Source: Deltaproteobacteria bacterium (lineage in GTDB: Bacteria; Desulfobacterota; Binatia; UBA9968). Taken from it: DNA of 64,000 nucleotides. How positions within the stretch are numbered: the first letter of the stretch is position 1; every line of letters begins with the position of its first letter. Of the stretch, positions 8,520 to 17,237 are shown piece after piece. Below the pieces are notes generated by a model. The model worked only from the letters and a program-made list of their open reading frames with translations, did not search any database and was not told the origin of the DNA. The stretch lies in the NCBI GenBank assembly GCA_009379725.1, contig WHTF01000009.1:1-64000 (forward strand), in the 5' to 3' direction. A program made the translations under genes and the position numbers.

Positions 8520-9434
8520 TCACGGAGTGAGAAACTGGAGGCACCCGGGTTCAACCGCGATGTCGATCACGATTGACGAAGGCGGAAATGACCCACCTTT
8601 GTCCGGCCATGCCTGATCATCGATATGGATCGGCGACCCCTCCCATTCGATGTGCACGGATTTTCCCCTGCGTACGGGTAGACCCGAAGGCGCAGGGTTG
8701 TCTTCCTCGCACTCCGCCAGACAATGGCTCAACTTGTCTTGGGCTCCCCGTGTCAGACAGACAATATCGAACAGCCCGTCGCCGGGGTCCGCCTCCGGCG
8801 CCAGGAACAGATTCGGCCCGATCGACTTGATATTCATCACTTCAAATAGGACGTATTCGCCGGACAGGTCGCGCCCGTCCAATGTAATATTAAGCTTTAT
8901 TTCCGGGGAGTCGCTGAGGCGAACTTGCAGCATCTGCAAAACGGTGGTGGTTTTTTCTTCAGGCCCGGTCAAGTGCGCGAGATCGACGTTGCCTCTGGCA
9001 TCGAGGCGGGTCATCATTTCGGTAAACAGCCCGATACCTAGACCCTCGATGAAGTGCGTTGATCCCCATGGTCCGGTCGCCACACCGGCATCAAAATTTT
9101 TGCGCCGCGCCGTGCTCCATCCGGCGATCGATTGCTGCAGCGGCGCGTCCATCATGCCTAGAGTTCTGGCGATGTTATTGGCCGTACCCATCGGTAAGAC
9201 TGCGATGGGCGTGTGCTTACCCACAAGACGCTTGGCCACTTTGCCGACTATGCCATCGCCTCCAGCAACCGCCACGAGGTCGCCTGGTTCTTCCAGCGCG
9301 GTATCCCAATCTTTTGCTTTTGATGACCGATACGTAGGTTCGTGCCCGGCCCGGCGAATCAGCTCGAGTAACTCGTCGCCGGAAGGTTGATCGTCGCTGC
9401 CGGCATCGGGATTGTGAATAAGCGTCACCTTCAT
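8520..9434 (-). CDS. Diacylglycerol kinase-family lipid kinase (YegS/DagK-like)
   Basis: The 304-residue protein starts MKVTLIHNPDAGSDDQ, the glycine-rich N-terminus of the DAGK catalytic family. The nucleotide-binding GGDGIVGKV and the PMGTANNIARTLG motif follow at about 58-90. The C-terminal beta-sandwich domain includes FEVMNIKSIGPNLFLAPEADPGDGLFDIV. Enzymes of this class phosphorylate diacylglycerol, sphingosine-like or undecaprenol-like lipids at the membrane with ATP. Substrate choice cannot be read from sequence. It stands alone on its strand. Confidence 0.9.
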   Translation of the reverse strand: MKVTLIHNPDAGSDDQPSGDELLELIRRAGHEPTYRSSKAKDWDTALEEPGDLVAVAGGDGIVGKVAKRLVGKHTPIAVLPMGTANNIARTLGMMDAPLQQSIAGWSTARRKNFDAGVATGPWGSTHFIEGLGIGLFTEMMTRLDARGNVDLAHLTGPEEKTTTVLQMLQVRLSDSPEIKLNITLDGRDLSGEYVLFEVMNIKSIGPNLFLAPEADPGDGLFDIVCLTRGAQDKLSHCLAECEEDNPAPSGLPVRRGKSVHIEWEGSPIHIDDQAWPDKGGSFPPSSIVIDIAVEPGCLQFLTP

Positions 9435-9585
9435 GTTTTTTCCTATAGTGATGAAGCGCGGTGATTAATATGAAATACTTACACAATAACACTGCCAGAC
9501 AAAATTGTAAGTTTCAGCTCTGGTGAACGACGGTTTCGGCGGGGCCAGTTTTCATAGCCGGCCTGGGATGAAGGAGGCAGGATTC

Positions 9586-10323
9586 ATGCGTATACTCGTT
9601 TGTAATGACGATGGAATTTACAGCCCGGGGATTGCGGCGCTGGCAGAGGTGGCGAGCAAATTCGGCGAAGTGCGTGTCGTGGCGCCCGACGTGGAACGTT
9701 CTTCAGCCGGACACTCTATTACCGCTTTGCGCCCGCTTTCGTATAGGAGGACTCCCATCGGCAAGTTCGAAGCCTACCGGGTTGATGGAACGCCGGCGGA
9801 TTGCGTTGCCCTGGGGATATTTCATTGGGAGAAAGTGGACGTGGTGCTTTCAGGGATCAACCTGGGTAGCAATTTGGGTAATTCGATGTGGCACTCAGGG
9901 ACTTTGGCGGCGGCTAAGCAGGCGACGCTTCTAGGGTTACGCGGCATCGCTTTGAGCTCAACTGTGACCATCGATGAACCGAATTTTGACCTCTTAAAGC
10001 CTTCTTTAGAGCAGGTCCTGGCGCTTCTTCTGCATGAAAACAGGGAGTTATCGCTGGTCAATGTGAATTTCCCCGATGAAAAGCCGAAAGCTCTGCGCTG
10101 GACTCGTCAATCGGTGCGGCATTACGATGGTAAGATCGTCATGGGTGAAGACCCCTTGGGACGCAAGCATTTCTGGTTCACGGTGGTTCCCGTCGAAGAA
10201 ACAGAAGAAGGGACCGACCGCTGGGCGGTCGAGCAGGGTTACGTCTCTTTGACTCCTCTGCGTCTCGATTTGACCAACGAAAAGGAACTGGCCGCTGCGA
10301 TAGAGCGTTATCCGCTCGAATGA
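9586..10323 (+). CDS. surE: 5'/3'-nucleotidase SurE
   Basis: I use ATG 9586, which follows AAGGAGG and gives the standard N-terminus MRILVCNDDGIYSPGI; an earlier in-frame ATG at 9523 lacks such support. The 245-residue protein has all metal-site landmarks: D8-D9, Ser in VERSSAGHS, and Asn in SGINLGSNLG, plus GTLAAAKQA. SurE is a cytoplasmic divalent metal-dependent phosphatase acting on nucleoside monophosphates and is linked to stationary-phase survival. In many proteobacteria it lies beside pcm and rpoS; neither is here. Confidence 0.95.
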   Translation: MRILVCNDDGIYSPGIAALAEVASKFGEVRVVAPDVERSSAGHSITALRPLSYRRTPIGKFEAYRVDGTPADCVALGIFHWEKVDVVLSGINLGSNLGNSMWHSGTLAAAKQATLLGLRGIALSSTVTIDEPNFDLLKPSLEQVLALLLHENRELSLVNVNFPDEKPKALRWTRQSVRHYDGKIVMGEDPLGRKHFWFTVVPVEETEEGTDRWAVEQGYVSLTPLRLDLTNEKELAAAIERYPLE

Positions 10324-10456
10324 CGCAATTCGTTATCTCAGTAGATGTGATGGATTGATCTGGTGATTACGGACGATCTTGCTAAGCCTTACAAACCTAA
10401 ATAAACTCCTGGCCAACGACTACCGGCAACCGCCGGTTTCACGAAAGGGAGACCAC

Positions 10457-10861
10457 ATGTCTGACCAAGAGCTTCATGGAAGTTGTCTTTGTAAAAACGT
10501 CCGGTATGAGGTGAGGCCGCCGTTTCTGAGATTTTCTCATTGTTACTGCTCACGCTGCAGAAAAGCTACCGGCGGTGTGCGGGCAACGAACATCGCGGTG
10601 CCCGTCGATCAATTTCGTTGGACTCAAGGCGAGGAATTGATCTCACGCTACGATCTGCCGGAAGCGAAAAGCTTTGCAAGACAGATTTGTACCCGTTGCA
10701 AATGTCCGGTGCCGCATCGGTCGCGCGATGGTCAGAGGGTCATTGTGCCAGCCGGCACTCTAGACGATGAACCAGCGACCAAGCCGGCCGCTCATGGCCA
10801 TTGGTCGAGCCGGGTGAGCTGGGTTGCAGTCGACGAGTCGGATTTACCCTGTTCGGAGTAG
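10457..10861 (+). CDS. GFA-family (CENP-V/GFA domain) zinc protein
   Basis: ATG 10457 follows AAAGGGAGA and yields MSDQELHGSCLCKNVRYEV. The 134-residue protein carries the zinc cysteines of the GFA fold: CLC at about 10-12, CYCSRCRKATGG, and CTRCKCPVP, then the GTLDDEP motif. Family members include a glutathione/formaldehyde adduct enzyme, but most are uncharacterised, so only the family is assigned. Cytoplasmic. It is about 170 bases upstream of the helicase gene. Confidence 0.88.
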   Translation: MSDQELHGSCLCKNVRYEVRPPFLRFSHCYCSRCRKATGGVRATNIAVPVDQFRWTQGEELISRYDLPEAKSFARQICTRCKCPVPHRSRDGQRVIVPAGTLDDEPATKPAAHGHWSSRVSWVAVDESDLPCSE

Positions 10862-11029
10862 TGGGGCAACCTATCCGCTCATCGAGCGTCCGTCACCTTC
10901 TGTGGATCGGCAGAAGCGCGGAGCACGGGCGTCCCTCGGCGACTACAGGGGTTGTCCCGACAAATTTTCGCGCACTGAACCACGACCCAGTCGTTTGTTA
11001 AGTCACCGATATCATGTCTATATAAGAAG

Positions 11030-12244
11030 ATGCCTTTTTCTAAACTTGGACTATCGCCTAAAGTGGTCGACGGCGTGCGCGCTGCCGGGTATACCGATCC
11101 GACTCCTATTCAATTGCGCGCCATACCGATTCTACTGGAGGGGCGGGACCTCATCGGCTCCGCTCAAACCGGCACGGGAAAGACGGCTGCTTTTGCATTG
11201 CCGTTGATTTCGCGTTTGGCACAGCGTGGCGCGTTACGCGCGCTCATCCTTGAACCCACGCGCGAACTCGCGGCTCAAGTTGAAACCGCCATCCGCGATT
11301 ACGCGCGCTTTACCAATCTGCGCACTGTCGTTTTATACGGTGGCACGGGTTATGGGAGACAAGATCAAGCGCTGCGTCGGGGCGCCGATATCGTCGTCGC
11401 AACGCCCGGACGTTTGCTGGACCACATTAGCCGCGGTATGTTGCGTCTCAACCAGATAGAAATACTCGTTCTGGACGAAGCGGATCGGATGTTGGACATG
11501 GGATTTATGCCCGACGTGCGCAAGATCGTCGAAAAGTGTTCCCGAACCCGGCAAACGATGTTGTTCTCCGCGACGGTGCCGCCCGAGATCGACCAGCTTT
11601 GCAAGTGGGCATTGCGCAATCCGGAAAAGATCGAAATTGGCCAGCGCCGCTCTCCCGCCGAAACCGTCACGCATGCATTATATCCGGTGGATTCCGAACA
11701 GAAGCAGGAACTTTTGGAAGAACTGCTGCGGCGCACCGACTATGATCAAGTGCTGATTTTTTGCCGGACAAAAAACGGCGCCGATCGCGTTGTGCGCAGG
11801 CTCCATCAGCAAGGCCATGCGGTTGCCGTGCTCCACTCCCGCCGGACTCAACGCGAGCGCGAGCAGGCGTTGAATGGATTTCGGAACGGCCGTTATGAAG
11901 TGATGGTGGCCACCGACATCGCCGCGCGCGGCATCGACGTCGCACAGATCAGCCACGTCATCAACTTTGACGTGCCGCACCATCCCGAAGACTACGTTCA
12001 TCGTATCGGTCGCACGGGGCGGGCGCAGAGCGTCGGTGACGCTTTTACTATCATGACCGGCGAAGATGTCCAGGAGATTGCCGCGGTCGAACGGTTCATT
12101 GGCCAGAAAATTCCCCGGGTGAAGCTCGATGGGTTCAACTACTCCTATACCCGACTGCTCGATCCAAATCCCAAGCCTATTTTCGGTCGCGCCCGCACGG
12201 CTCCCGGTAAGCGTTCGTTCGGTTACGGCCGAAGACGACGATAA
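11030..12244 (+). CDS. DEAD-box ATP-dependent RNA helicase (RhlE-like)
   Basis: All DEAD-box motifs are present in 404 residues: Q motif GYTDPTPIQ, motif I AQTGTGKT, PTRELA, TPGRLLD, DEAD in VLDEADRMLDMGF, SAT in LFSATVP, and the C-terminal ATDIAARGIDV and HRIGRTGRA. The basic C-terminal tail (FGYGRRRR) is short, as in RhlE-type proteins that aid ribosome assembly or RNA decay. An AAGAAG directly precedes ATG. The gene stands alone. Confidence 0.94.
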   Translation: MPFSKLGLSPKVVDGVRAAGYTDPTPIQLRAIPILLEGRDLIGSAQTGTGKTAAFALPLISRLAQRGALRALILEPTRELAAQVETAIRDYARFTNLRTVVLYGGTGYGRQDQALRRGADIVVATPGRLLDHISRGMLRLNQIEILVLDEADRMLDMGFMPDVRKIVEKCSRTRQTMLFSATVPPEIDQLCKWALRNPEKIEIGQRRSPAETVTHALYPVDSEQKQELLEELLRRTDYDQVLIFCRTKNGADRVVRRLHQQGHAVAVLHSRRTQREREQALNGFRNGRYEVMVATDIAARGIDVAQISHVINFDVPHHPEDYVHRIGRTGRAQSVGDAFTIMTGEDVQEIAAVERFIGQKIPRVKLDGFNYSYTRLLDPNPKPIFGRARTAPGKRSFGYGRRRR

Positions 12245-12547
12245 CGCCCGGCCGCGATGCGACGAGTCCGAACGTGCCGTTGAACGAGCGCGCAGGGCCT
12301 GAAGCTATTTCTTTTCCGCATCATTTCAATCGCTCCAGCTCAGCCGATTTCCCCGCAGTTCGCGTTTTCGTGCCCTAGCCGTTTAAAAACAACACTCGCC
12401 TCAGTATACTCATTGCATGGTGTCGGCGCTCCGCGGACCGGCTTCGTGCGTTTCTTAATGTGCGAACTAAATCAACCTGGTTCGGTCGAACGCCCTGGGA
12501 AAGATGAGACTCCGGACTGACTTCCCAGAATTCATTTTGAGAATCCA
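12245..12547. other. Intergenic region, nothing recognised
   Basis: Roughly 300 bases between the helicase and the PAS gene hold no open frame with support, no clear terminator hairpin and no repeat. Confidence 0.5.
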
Positions 12548-12976
12548 ATGCGCAAAATAGTTGACCTGGAAACATTGGTGCAGGCGGCGGGCGATGCGAT
12601 CATTGCCGCCGATCCGAACGGCAAGATCGTTTTGTGGAATCCGGCGGCCGAGCGGATTTTCGGTTTCGGCGCGGATGAGGCCATGGGACAAACGCTCGAT
12701 TTTATTATTCCAGAGAGATTTCGCGAGCGCCACTGGCAGGGCTATCGACACGTCATGAGCACCGGACAGACGAAATATGGCGCGGATGTCTTGCGAGTTC
12801 CGGCGTATCATAAAGATGGCCGTCCCCTGTCGATCGCATTTACCGTGGCGCTTCTGCCCTCGCAGGATGGTAAGGTGGGAGCGATCGCTGCAATTGTTCG
12901 CGACGAGACGTCGCGCTGGAACGAAGAGCGCATAATGCGCCAGCGGCTGCGCGAACTCGAGGAGCAATCCAAGTAA
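12548..12976 (+). CDS. Single PAS-domain protein
   Basis: The 142-residue protein is essentially one PAS domain: the Asp/Asn-rich start AAGDAIIAADPNGKIVLWNP, the FGFGADEAMGQTLDFIIPE helix region and the last strand GAIAAIVRDET, then a helical tail to ERIMRQRLRELEEQSK. There is no output domain, so it could be a free sensor acting by protein contacts or the cut-down remnant of a sensor kinase. No ligand-specific residue is evident. The MgtC-like gene follows 68 bases later on the same strand. Confidence 0.85.
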   Translation: MRKIVDLETLVQAAGDAIIAADPNGKIVLWNPAAERIFGFGADEAMGQTLDFIIPERFRERHWQGYRHVMSTGQTKYGADVLRVPAYHKDGRPLSIAFTVALLPSQDGKVGAIAAIVRDETSRWNEERIMRQRLRELEEQSK

Positions 12977-13044
12977 AATTCGTTTGACCTCGACGTTGCC
13001 TGGCTTTGCGCAAGGTTCGTGCTTCAAGGTCAACTGATCTGGCG

Positions 13045-13536
13045 ATGAACCTTATATGGGAAGAATTGGCTGCCGGGTTTGCCGATGGCAGACAGATGGT
13101 AAGCCTGACGATCCGGCTGCTCGTCGCGCTGGCTTTCGGCTCAATGATAGGCTTCCAGCGCGAACGGATGGGCAAGCCGGCTGGGCTGAGGACCCACATG
13201 CTGGTGTCGTCGGGCGGAGCAGTTTTTGTGATCGCTTGCGTAGAGTTTGGCATGGATTCAGATGGCCTGTCGCGGGTCATACAGGGTGTGATCACGGGCA
13301 TTGGCTTCCTTGGAGCCGGGGCCATCCTTAAAATTTATGAAAAACGGGAGGTCGAGGGGTTGACGACCGCGGCGGGCATATGGATGACGGCGGCACTTGG
13401 CGTGGCCGTCGGTTTGGGGCGATTCGGATTGGCGTTGGTGGCCACGATTCTGGCATGGATGACACTCTCGCTGCTGCGCAAACTGGAACAAGTATTAAAT
13501 ACAGAGTCCCGCAAATACGGCGAAGATGATTTTTGA
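13045..13536 (+). CDS. MgtC/SapB family membrane protein
   Basis: I start at ATG 13045 rather than the TTG at 13006, since it gives the usual MgtC N-terminus with MNLIWEELAAGF before the first membrane helix. The family signature is clear: RLLVALAFGSMIGFQRE, GLRTHMLVSSGGAVF, GIGFLGAGAILK and EGLTTAAGIWMTAALG. About four to five membrane segments cover 163 residues. The MgtC C-terminal cytosolic domain is absent, so this is a short SapB-type protein. These are tied to low-Mg2+ survival or ATP synthase control in pathogens; the role here is unknown. Confidence 0.9.
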   Translation: MNLIWEELAAGFADGRQMVSLTIRLLVALAFGSMIGFQRERMGKPAGLRTHMLVSSGGAVFVIACVEFGMDSDGLSRVIQGVITGIGFLGAGAILKIYEKREVEGLTTAAGIWMTAALGVAVGLGRFGLALVATILAWMTLSLLRKLEQVLNTESRKYGEDDF

Positions 13537-13611
13537 CTCATGGCTTGCAGCGCTGGTATCGAACCGCGGGTTGAGAGATCCGTCAGCGCGATCAGGTTGG
13601 GAGCGTAGTTG

Positions 13612-13995
13612 ATGCCGCAGTTATACCTTTATCTGGTTGTCGTGATTTTGCTCATGACCATCGGCAGGCTTGCTTGGCGACCTGCTCCAAAGGGAATCGA
13701 TTGGGCGCTCATCGTGGCATTCATTCGACTCGATTTTCCGTCGGAGCAACGAGATGTGGCGCAAAGAATCGCGGCGGGACTCGCCGAGGTGGCCGGCATG
13801 AAGATCAAGCAGCTGCGCCCGGAGCACACGCTCAGGGAAATCGCCGCGTGGGCGGACAATCAAATTTATGCGACAGACCTGATCAAGCTGTTTGTCGTGG
13901 CGTTCGGTGTTGCATGTAACGAAGATTCGACCTTTCGTGAGCTGGTAGAAAGAGTGGTAGAGAAGAAAGCCAAAAACATGGCAAAGATTTCGTGA
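13612..13995 (+). CDS. Membrane-anchored protein of unknown function
   Basis: The 127-residue frame (ATG at 13612; a TTG sits just before it) has one N-terminal membrane segment, LYLYLVVVILLMTIGRLAW, and then a soluble, mixed-charge domain with PSEQRDVAQRIAAGLAEVAG and HTLREIAAWADNQIYATDLIKL. Base composition matches its neighbours. I do not recognise a family. It lies between two other membrane-protein genes on the same strand. Confidence 0.6.
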   Translation: MPQLYLYLVVVILLMTIGRLAWRPAPKGIDWALIVAFIRLDFPSEQRDVAQRIAAGLAEVAGMKIKQLRPEHTLREIAAWADNQIYATDLIKLFVVAFGVACNEDSTFRELVERVVEKKAKNMAKIS

Positions 13996-14135
13996 CTACG
14001 ATCCGGCGCATCAAAGCGGAGCGATTAGGCTAAAATTCCGGCTTCAGTATCAACGCATTGGCAGAGAAGCTTATGTCCAAAAACGGCTAGCGAATTCCCT
14101 CGATATTACCGCCTGTTGGAACAGCAAAAACAACA

Positions 14136-14384
14136 ATGGATGGGTTGGATGCTCTTCAGTGGCCGGCGATGATCGTGACGGTTATCGCTGCTTGGCTCAT
14201 CGGATCGCAGCGAAAAATACGCCGCATGATTGGTTTCTGGTGTTTTTTATTGAGCAATGCGCTCTGGATCATCTGGGGCTGGCATGTTCGCGCATGGGCA
14301 ATGGTGGTCTTGCAGGTGATCCTGGCCGGCATGAACATCAGGGGCGTAAACAAAAACGAAACGGACAACCCGACGGAGAAGTGA
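14136..14384 (+). CDS. Small three-segment membrane protein
   Basis: The 82-residue protein has hydrophobic segments at about 10-24, 32-50 and 53-68 (MIVTVIAAWLIGSQRKIRRM, CFLLSNALWIIWGWHVR, VLQVILAGMNIRGVNK). This layout, with Trp-rich helices and an RGxxKN tail, is shared with short proteins related to PnuC or SWEET-like half-transporters, but no diagnostic residue decides it. No strong ribosome site is present. The function is unknown. Confidence 0.55.
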   Translation: MDGLDALQWPAMIVTVIAAWLIGSQRKIRRMIGFWCFLLSNALWIIWGWHVRAWAMVVLQVILAGMNIRGVNKNETDNPTEK

Positions 14385-14448
14385 TCGCCGATTTTTCGGC
14401 GGACCAATTAGCGTTCGAGTCCGTCGTAGCAAGCTGAAGACAGTCGGT

Positions 14449-15156
14449 GTGGTTTTCCGCAATCAGGGTTGCTCTGGAATCGTCGAATTGGAGTCGGCGT
14501 TGGCGCGGAAGGGTTATGAAAAAAGAAGAATTTCTCCAGCGGCTGTGGAAGTAGAAAATCGCGCCGACGCCGCGGTCGCAAAGATCTGCGTATTCACAGG
14601 GTCGAGGCAGGGTGTACGTTCGCAGTATGCCGCGGCGGCGCGCCAACTCGGCGCCGCGCTGGTTGAGCGCGGGTATGGTTTGGTATACGGCGGCGGCAAT
14701 GTCGGTCTGATGACCGTTATCGCGGATGCCGTACTGGAGCTCGGTGGCCATGTCACCGGAGTGATCCCTGATTCTTTGGTGACCAAAGAGGTGGCGCATC
14801 AAGGGCTATCGGACTTGCGCATTGTGCGGTCGATGCACGAGCGTAAAGCCGTGATGGCGGAATTGTCCGACGGTTTTATCGCCATGCCCGGCGGCATCGG
14901 CACCCTGGAGGAGTTTTTCGAAGTGCTCAGCTGGGCGCAGCTCGGCATTCACGGTAAGCCCTGCGGGCTCTTGAACACGAGCGGGTACTACGATCAACTC
15001 ATTCAATTTCTCGATTATGCGGTGGATCAGGATTTCCTCAAGCCGAAGCATCGCTCGTTGCTCATCTTGGAAAACGGCCCGGCCGAATTGCTCCGCCGAT
15101 TCGAAGCCTTTATGGCGAAGCGCGGGGATCAGCGCTTCGATCGAAGTAAAATATAG
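14449..15156 (+). CDS. LOG-family protein (TIGR00730 Rossmann fold)
   Basis: From about residue 44 the protein is a typical LOG-family Rossmann fold: AKICVFTGSRQGV, YGGGNVGLM, GVIPDSLV and the signature PGGIGTLEEFFEVLSWAQLG. LOG enzymes cleave cytokinin riboside monophosphates, or hydrolyse other nucleotide monophosphates at the N-glycosidic bond, in the cytoplasm. The first 43 residues from the GTG at 14449 are unlike the family, so initiation may be at an internal GTG (14545); neither has a good ribosome site. It appears monocistronic. Confidence 0.85.
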   Translation: MVFRNQGCSGIVELESALARKGYEKRRISPAAVEVENRADAAVAKICVFTGSRQGVRSQYAAAARQLGAALVERGYGLVYGGGNVGLMTVIADAVLELGGHVTGVIPDSLVTKEVAHQGLSDLRIVRSMHERKAVMAELSDGFIAMPGGIGTLEEFFEVLSWAQLGIHGKPCGLLNTSGYYDQLIQFLDYAVDQDFLKPKHRSLLILENGPAELLRRFEAFMAKRGDQRFDRSKI

Positions 15157-15277
15157 GAAGTGCTGTAGCGAGTCCGCACGTCAAGTTGGACCGCGTTAGC
15201 TGGCTCAAGGCAAACCGATTTTTTCCATCCGTCATGCGTTACGAATCAAAGAAAAGTTTTTCCGGATCAAAATAACG

Positions 15278-16513
15278 ATGGACCGGCGCGCATTTCTTTC
15301 AACGCTCGGTCTGAGCGCCCTCGGCGGCATTGCCGCCGGCTGTGGCTTGTCACTGGAGGATGGACTATTCAATCCTTGCCTCGCCGATCCACTGCCCAAG
15401 CGTTTGCTCGACCATGAAATGGTGCGCGCCGCGTGGGAGGGGGTCAATCCCAGTCGCTTCTGGGACTGTCATGTTCACATCGCCGGTGTCGGCGACGGAG
15501 GCAGCGGTGTGTGGATCACTCCGCGTATGAAAAGCATGCTGCACCCGTGGCAAAATCTGCAACGCCGGTTTTATTTAAACGCCGCCTGCACTGAAACCGA
15601 AGGCAGCGTGGACGAGGACTTCGTCCGGCGCCTGGCGCATTGCCTCAATGCGTTTCCCGCCGGCGCCAAGGTCATGCTGCTTGCTTTCGATTTTCACCAC
15701 GACGCAACCGGTGCCCGGCGCGAAGACTTGAGCGCTTTCGCTGTCGCCGATCGTTATGCCGCCGGCCTCGCCCAGCGCTTGCCGGAGCGCGCCGAGTGGA
15801 TTTGTTCGATTCATCCGTACCGGGAGGATGGATTGGAGGCGCTCGACTGGGCCAAGAAACGGGGGGCTCGTGCGGTGAAGTGGCTGCCGTCCGCCATGGG
15901 GGTGGACCCGGCGTCGTCGCGCTGTGATGAATTCTATGACGCCCTTGTTCGGTTGAATCTGCCGCTGTTGACGCACGGCGGCGGCGAACAAGCGGTACAT
16001 GGCGGCAGCCTTCAGGAATATAACAACCCGTTGCGGTTGCGGCGCCCGCTGGAGCGCGGAGTGCGCGTCATCGTGGCGCATTGTGCGTCACTGGGTAAAC
16101 ACGAGGATTTCGACCGTGGCGCCGGTGGCTTCAGGGTCGATGCCTTTGCGCTATTCAAGCGTCTGATGGACGAACCGCGCTACGACAACCTATTCTACGG
16201 TGATATTTCGTCAGTCACTCAAGCCAATCGCACCGAACCGGCGCTGGCGATGCTTCTGGCTCGCAGCGATTGGCATCGGCGGTTGATTAATGGCTCGGAC
16301 TATCCACTGCCGGGTGTCATGCCGCTCTATTCCATGCGCCGGTTCGTGGAGCAGGGCTATTTAAACGAGGCACAAGCCGGGGTTCTGTCGGAGATTCGCC
16401 GTTTTAACCCGCTCCTTTTCGATTTCATTTTGAAGCGTAGTCTGGTGCAAGAAGGGCAGCGCTTCGCCCCGGTGGTTTTCGAGTCGCGCCGCCTGTTTGT
16501 CGGGGATGTTTGA
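15278..16513 (+). CDS. Exported amidohydrolase-2 family protein
   Basis: The 411-residue protein opens MDRRAFLSTLGLSALGGIAA followed by GCG, a twin-arginine-like start with a Cys that could be lipidated. The barrel has the metal motif CHVHI at about 65-69, the RAVKWLPS strand, the TH of LLTHGGGE, AHCASLG and the conserved Asp in LINGSDYPLPG. These fit the metal-dependent amidohydrolase-2 (ACMSD-like) group, hydrolases or decarboxylases of small organics. Export is unusual for this fold but common in similar environmental genomes. It stands alone; the substrate is unknown. Confidence 0.83.
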   Translation: MDRRAFLSTLGLSALGGIAAGCGLSLEDGLFNPCLADPLPKRLLDHEMVRAAWEGVNPSRFWDCHVHIAGVGDGGSGVWITPRMKSMLHPWQNLQRRFYLNAACTETEGSVDEDFVRRLAHCLNAFPAGAKVMLLAFDFHHDATGARREDLSAFAVADRYAAGLAQRLPERAEWICSIHPYREDGLEALDWAKKRGARAVKWLPSAMGVDPASSRCDEFYDALVRLNLPLLTHGGGEQAVHGGSLQEYNNPLRLRRPLERGVRVIVAHCASLGKHEDFDRGAGGFRVDAFALFKRLMDEPRYDNLFYGDISSVTQANRTEPALAMLLARSDWHRRLINGSDYPLPGVMPLYSMRRFVEQGYLNEAQAGVLSEIRRFNPLLFDFILKRSLVQEGQRFAPVVFESRRLFVGDV

Positions 16514-16706
16514 GCTTGGAGGCCGCTTGTTGATAAGAGACAGGAATTCGGTGGTGCTGAAACCTGATGGCGATTAAAGCGCTTATTTTTGCTTTTGACG
16601 CTGCCGGTACTCGGTTGTTTCTCAATCTGCGGGCCGGTATAGCTGATAGCGGAAATTTGCTATTACCGACACCCTAGCAATCACCGATTGATCAGGAGAA
16701 TAATCC

Positions 16707-17186
16707 ATGCGTTTGTCAGTCAAAGCCGCTTTCATGGCTGTTCTGTTTGTCGCCGGGATGGCAGCGCCCGCGTTCGCTAGAGAACCTTTCGATCCTGCCA
16801 AGGCACTGCAGGTTACCCCGACGGAATTAAAATGGATTCAAAATCCTGAACTGCACGGCCTTATGTCGGCAGTTTTGGTCGGCGATCCGGGCAAGCCCGG
16901 TCTTTATGTGATGCGGGTCAGGATTCCGGCGAACGCAAAACTCGCGCCCCATTTCCATCCTGATGAAACCAGGATGGTGACGGTGTTATCGGGAACGTTG
17001 TATTTTGGTTTCGGCGGCGAGTTCGACGAGTCCAAGCTGAGGGCTTTCGGGCCGGGAAGTTTTTTTACCGAGCCGAAGAACCGACCCCACTTTGCCATGA
17101 CCAAGGGCGATGGCGTTATGCTTCAGCTGAATGCCGTGGGACCCACAGGGACGACAAACGTTCAGCCGGCAAAACGGGCGAAGTAA
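16707..17186 (+). CDS. Secreted cupin-domain protein
   Basis: The 159-residue protein has a signal peptide (VKAAFMAVLFVAGMAAPAFA) and one cupin barrel. Motif 1 is in KLAPHFHPDETRMVTVLSG, with His residues and Glu in place for a metal, and motif 2 around PHFAMTKGDGVMLQLNA has a single His. AGGAG precedes ATG. Small periplasmic cupins like this are uncharacterised. It converges with the binding-protein genes that end at 17238. Confidence 0.85.
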   Translation: MRLSVKAAFMAVLFVAGMAAPAFAREPFDPAKALQVTPTELKWIQNPELHGLMSAVLVGDPGKPGLYVMRVRIPANAKLAPHFHPDETRMVTVLSGTLYFGFGGEFDESKLRAFGPGSFFTEPKNRPHFAMTKGDGVMLQLNAVGPTGTTNVQPAKRAK

Positions 17187-17237
17187 TGACTGGGGAAAAT
17201 GCACCGGCGCCATTATCTCTCTTTCCGCGAGGCCGGG

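Noticed and set aside
8650-9390. A 246-codon forward frame over the lipid kinase
   Set aside because: The reverse frame has the GGDG and PMGTANN motifs; the forward frame is Ser/Arg/Pro-rich without any domain.
14518-14556. A short leader peptide (MKKEEFLQRLWK) inside the LOG gene's N-terminal extension
   Set aside because: It has no obvious regulatory residues or attenuator hairpin; most likely a chance short frame, though it weakens the case for the upstream GTG start.
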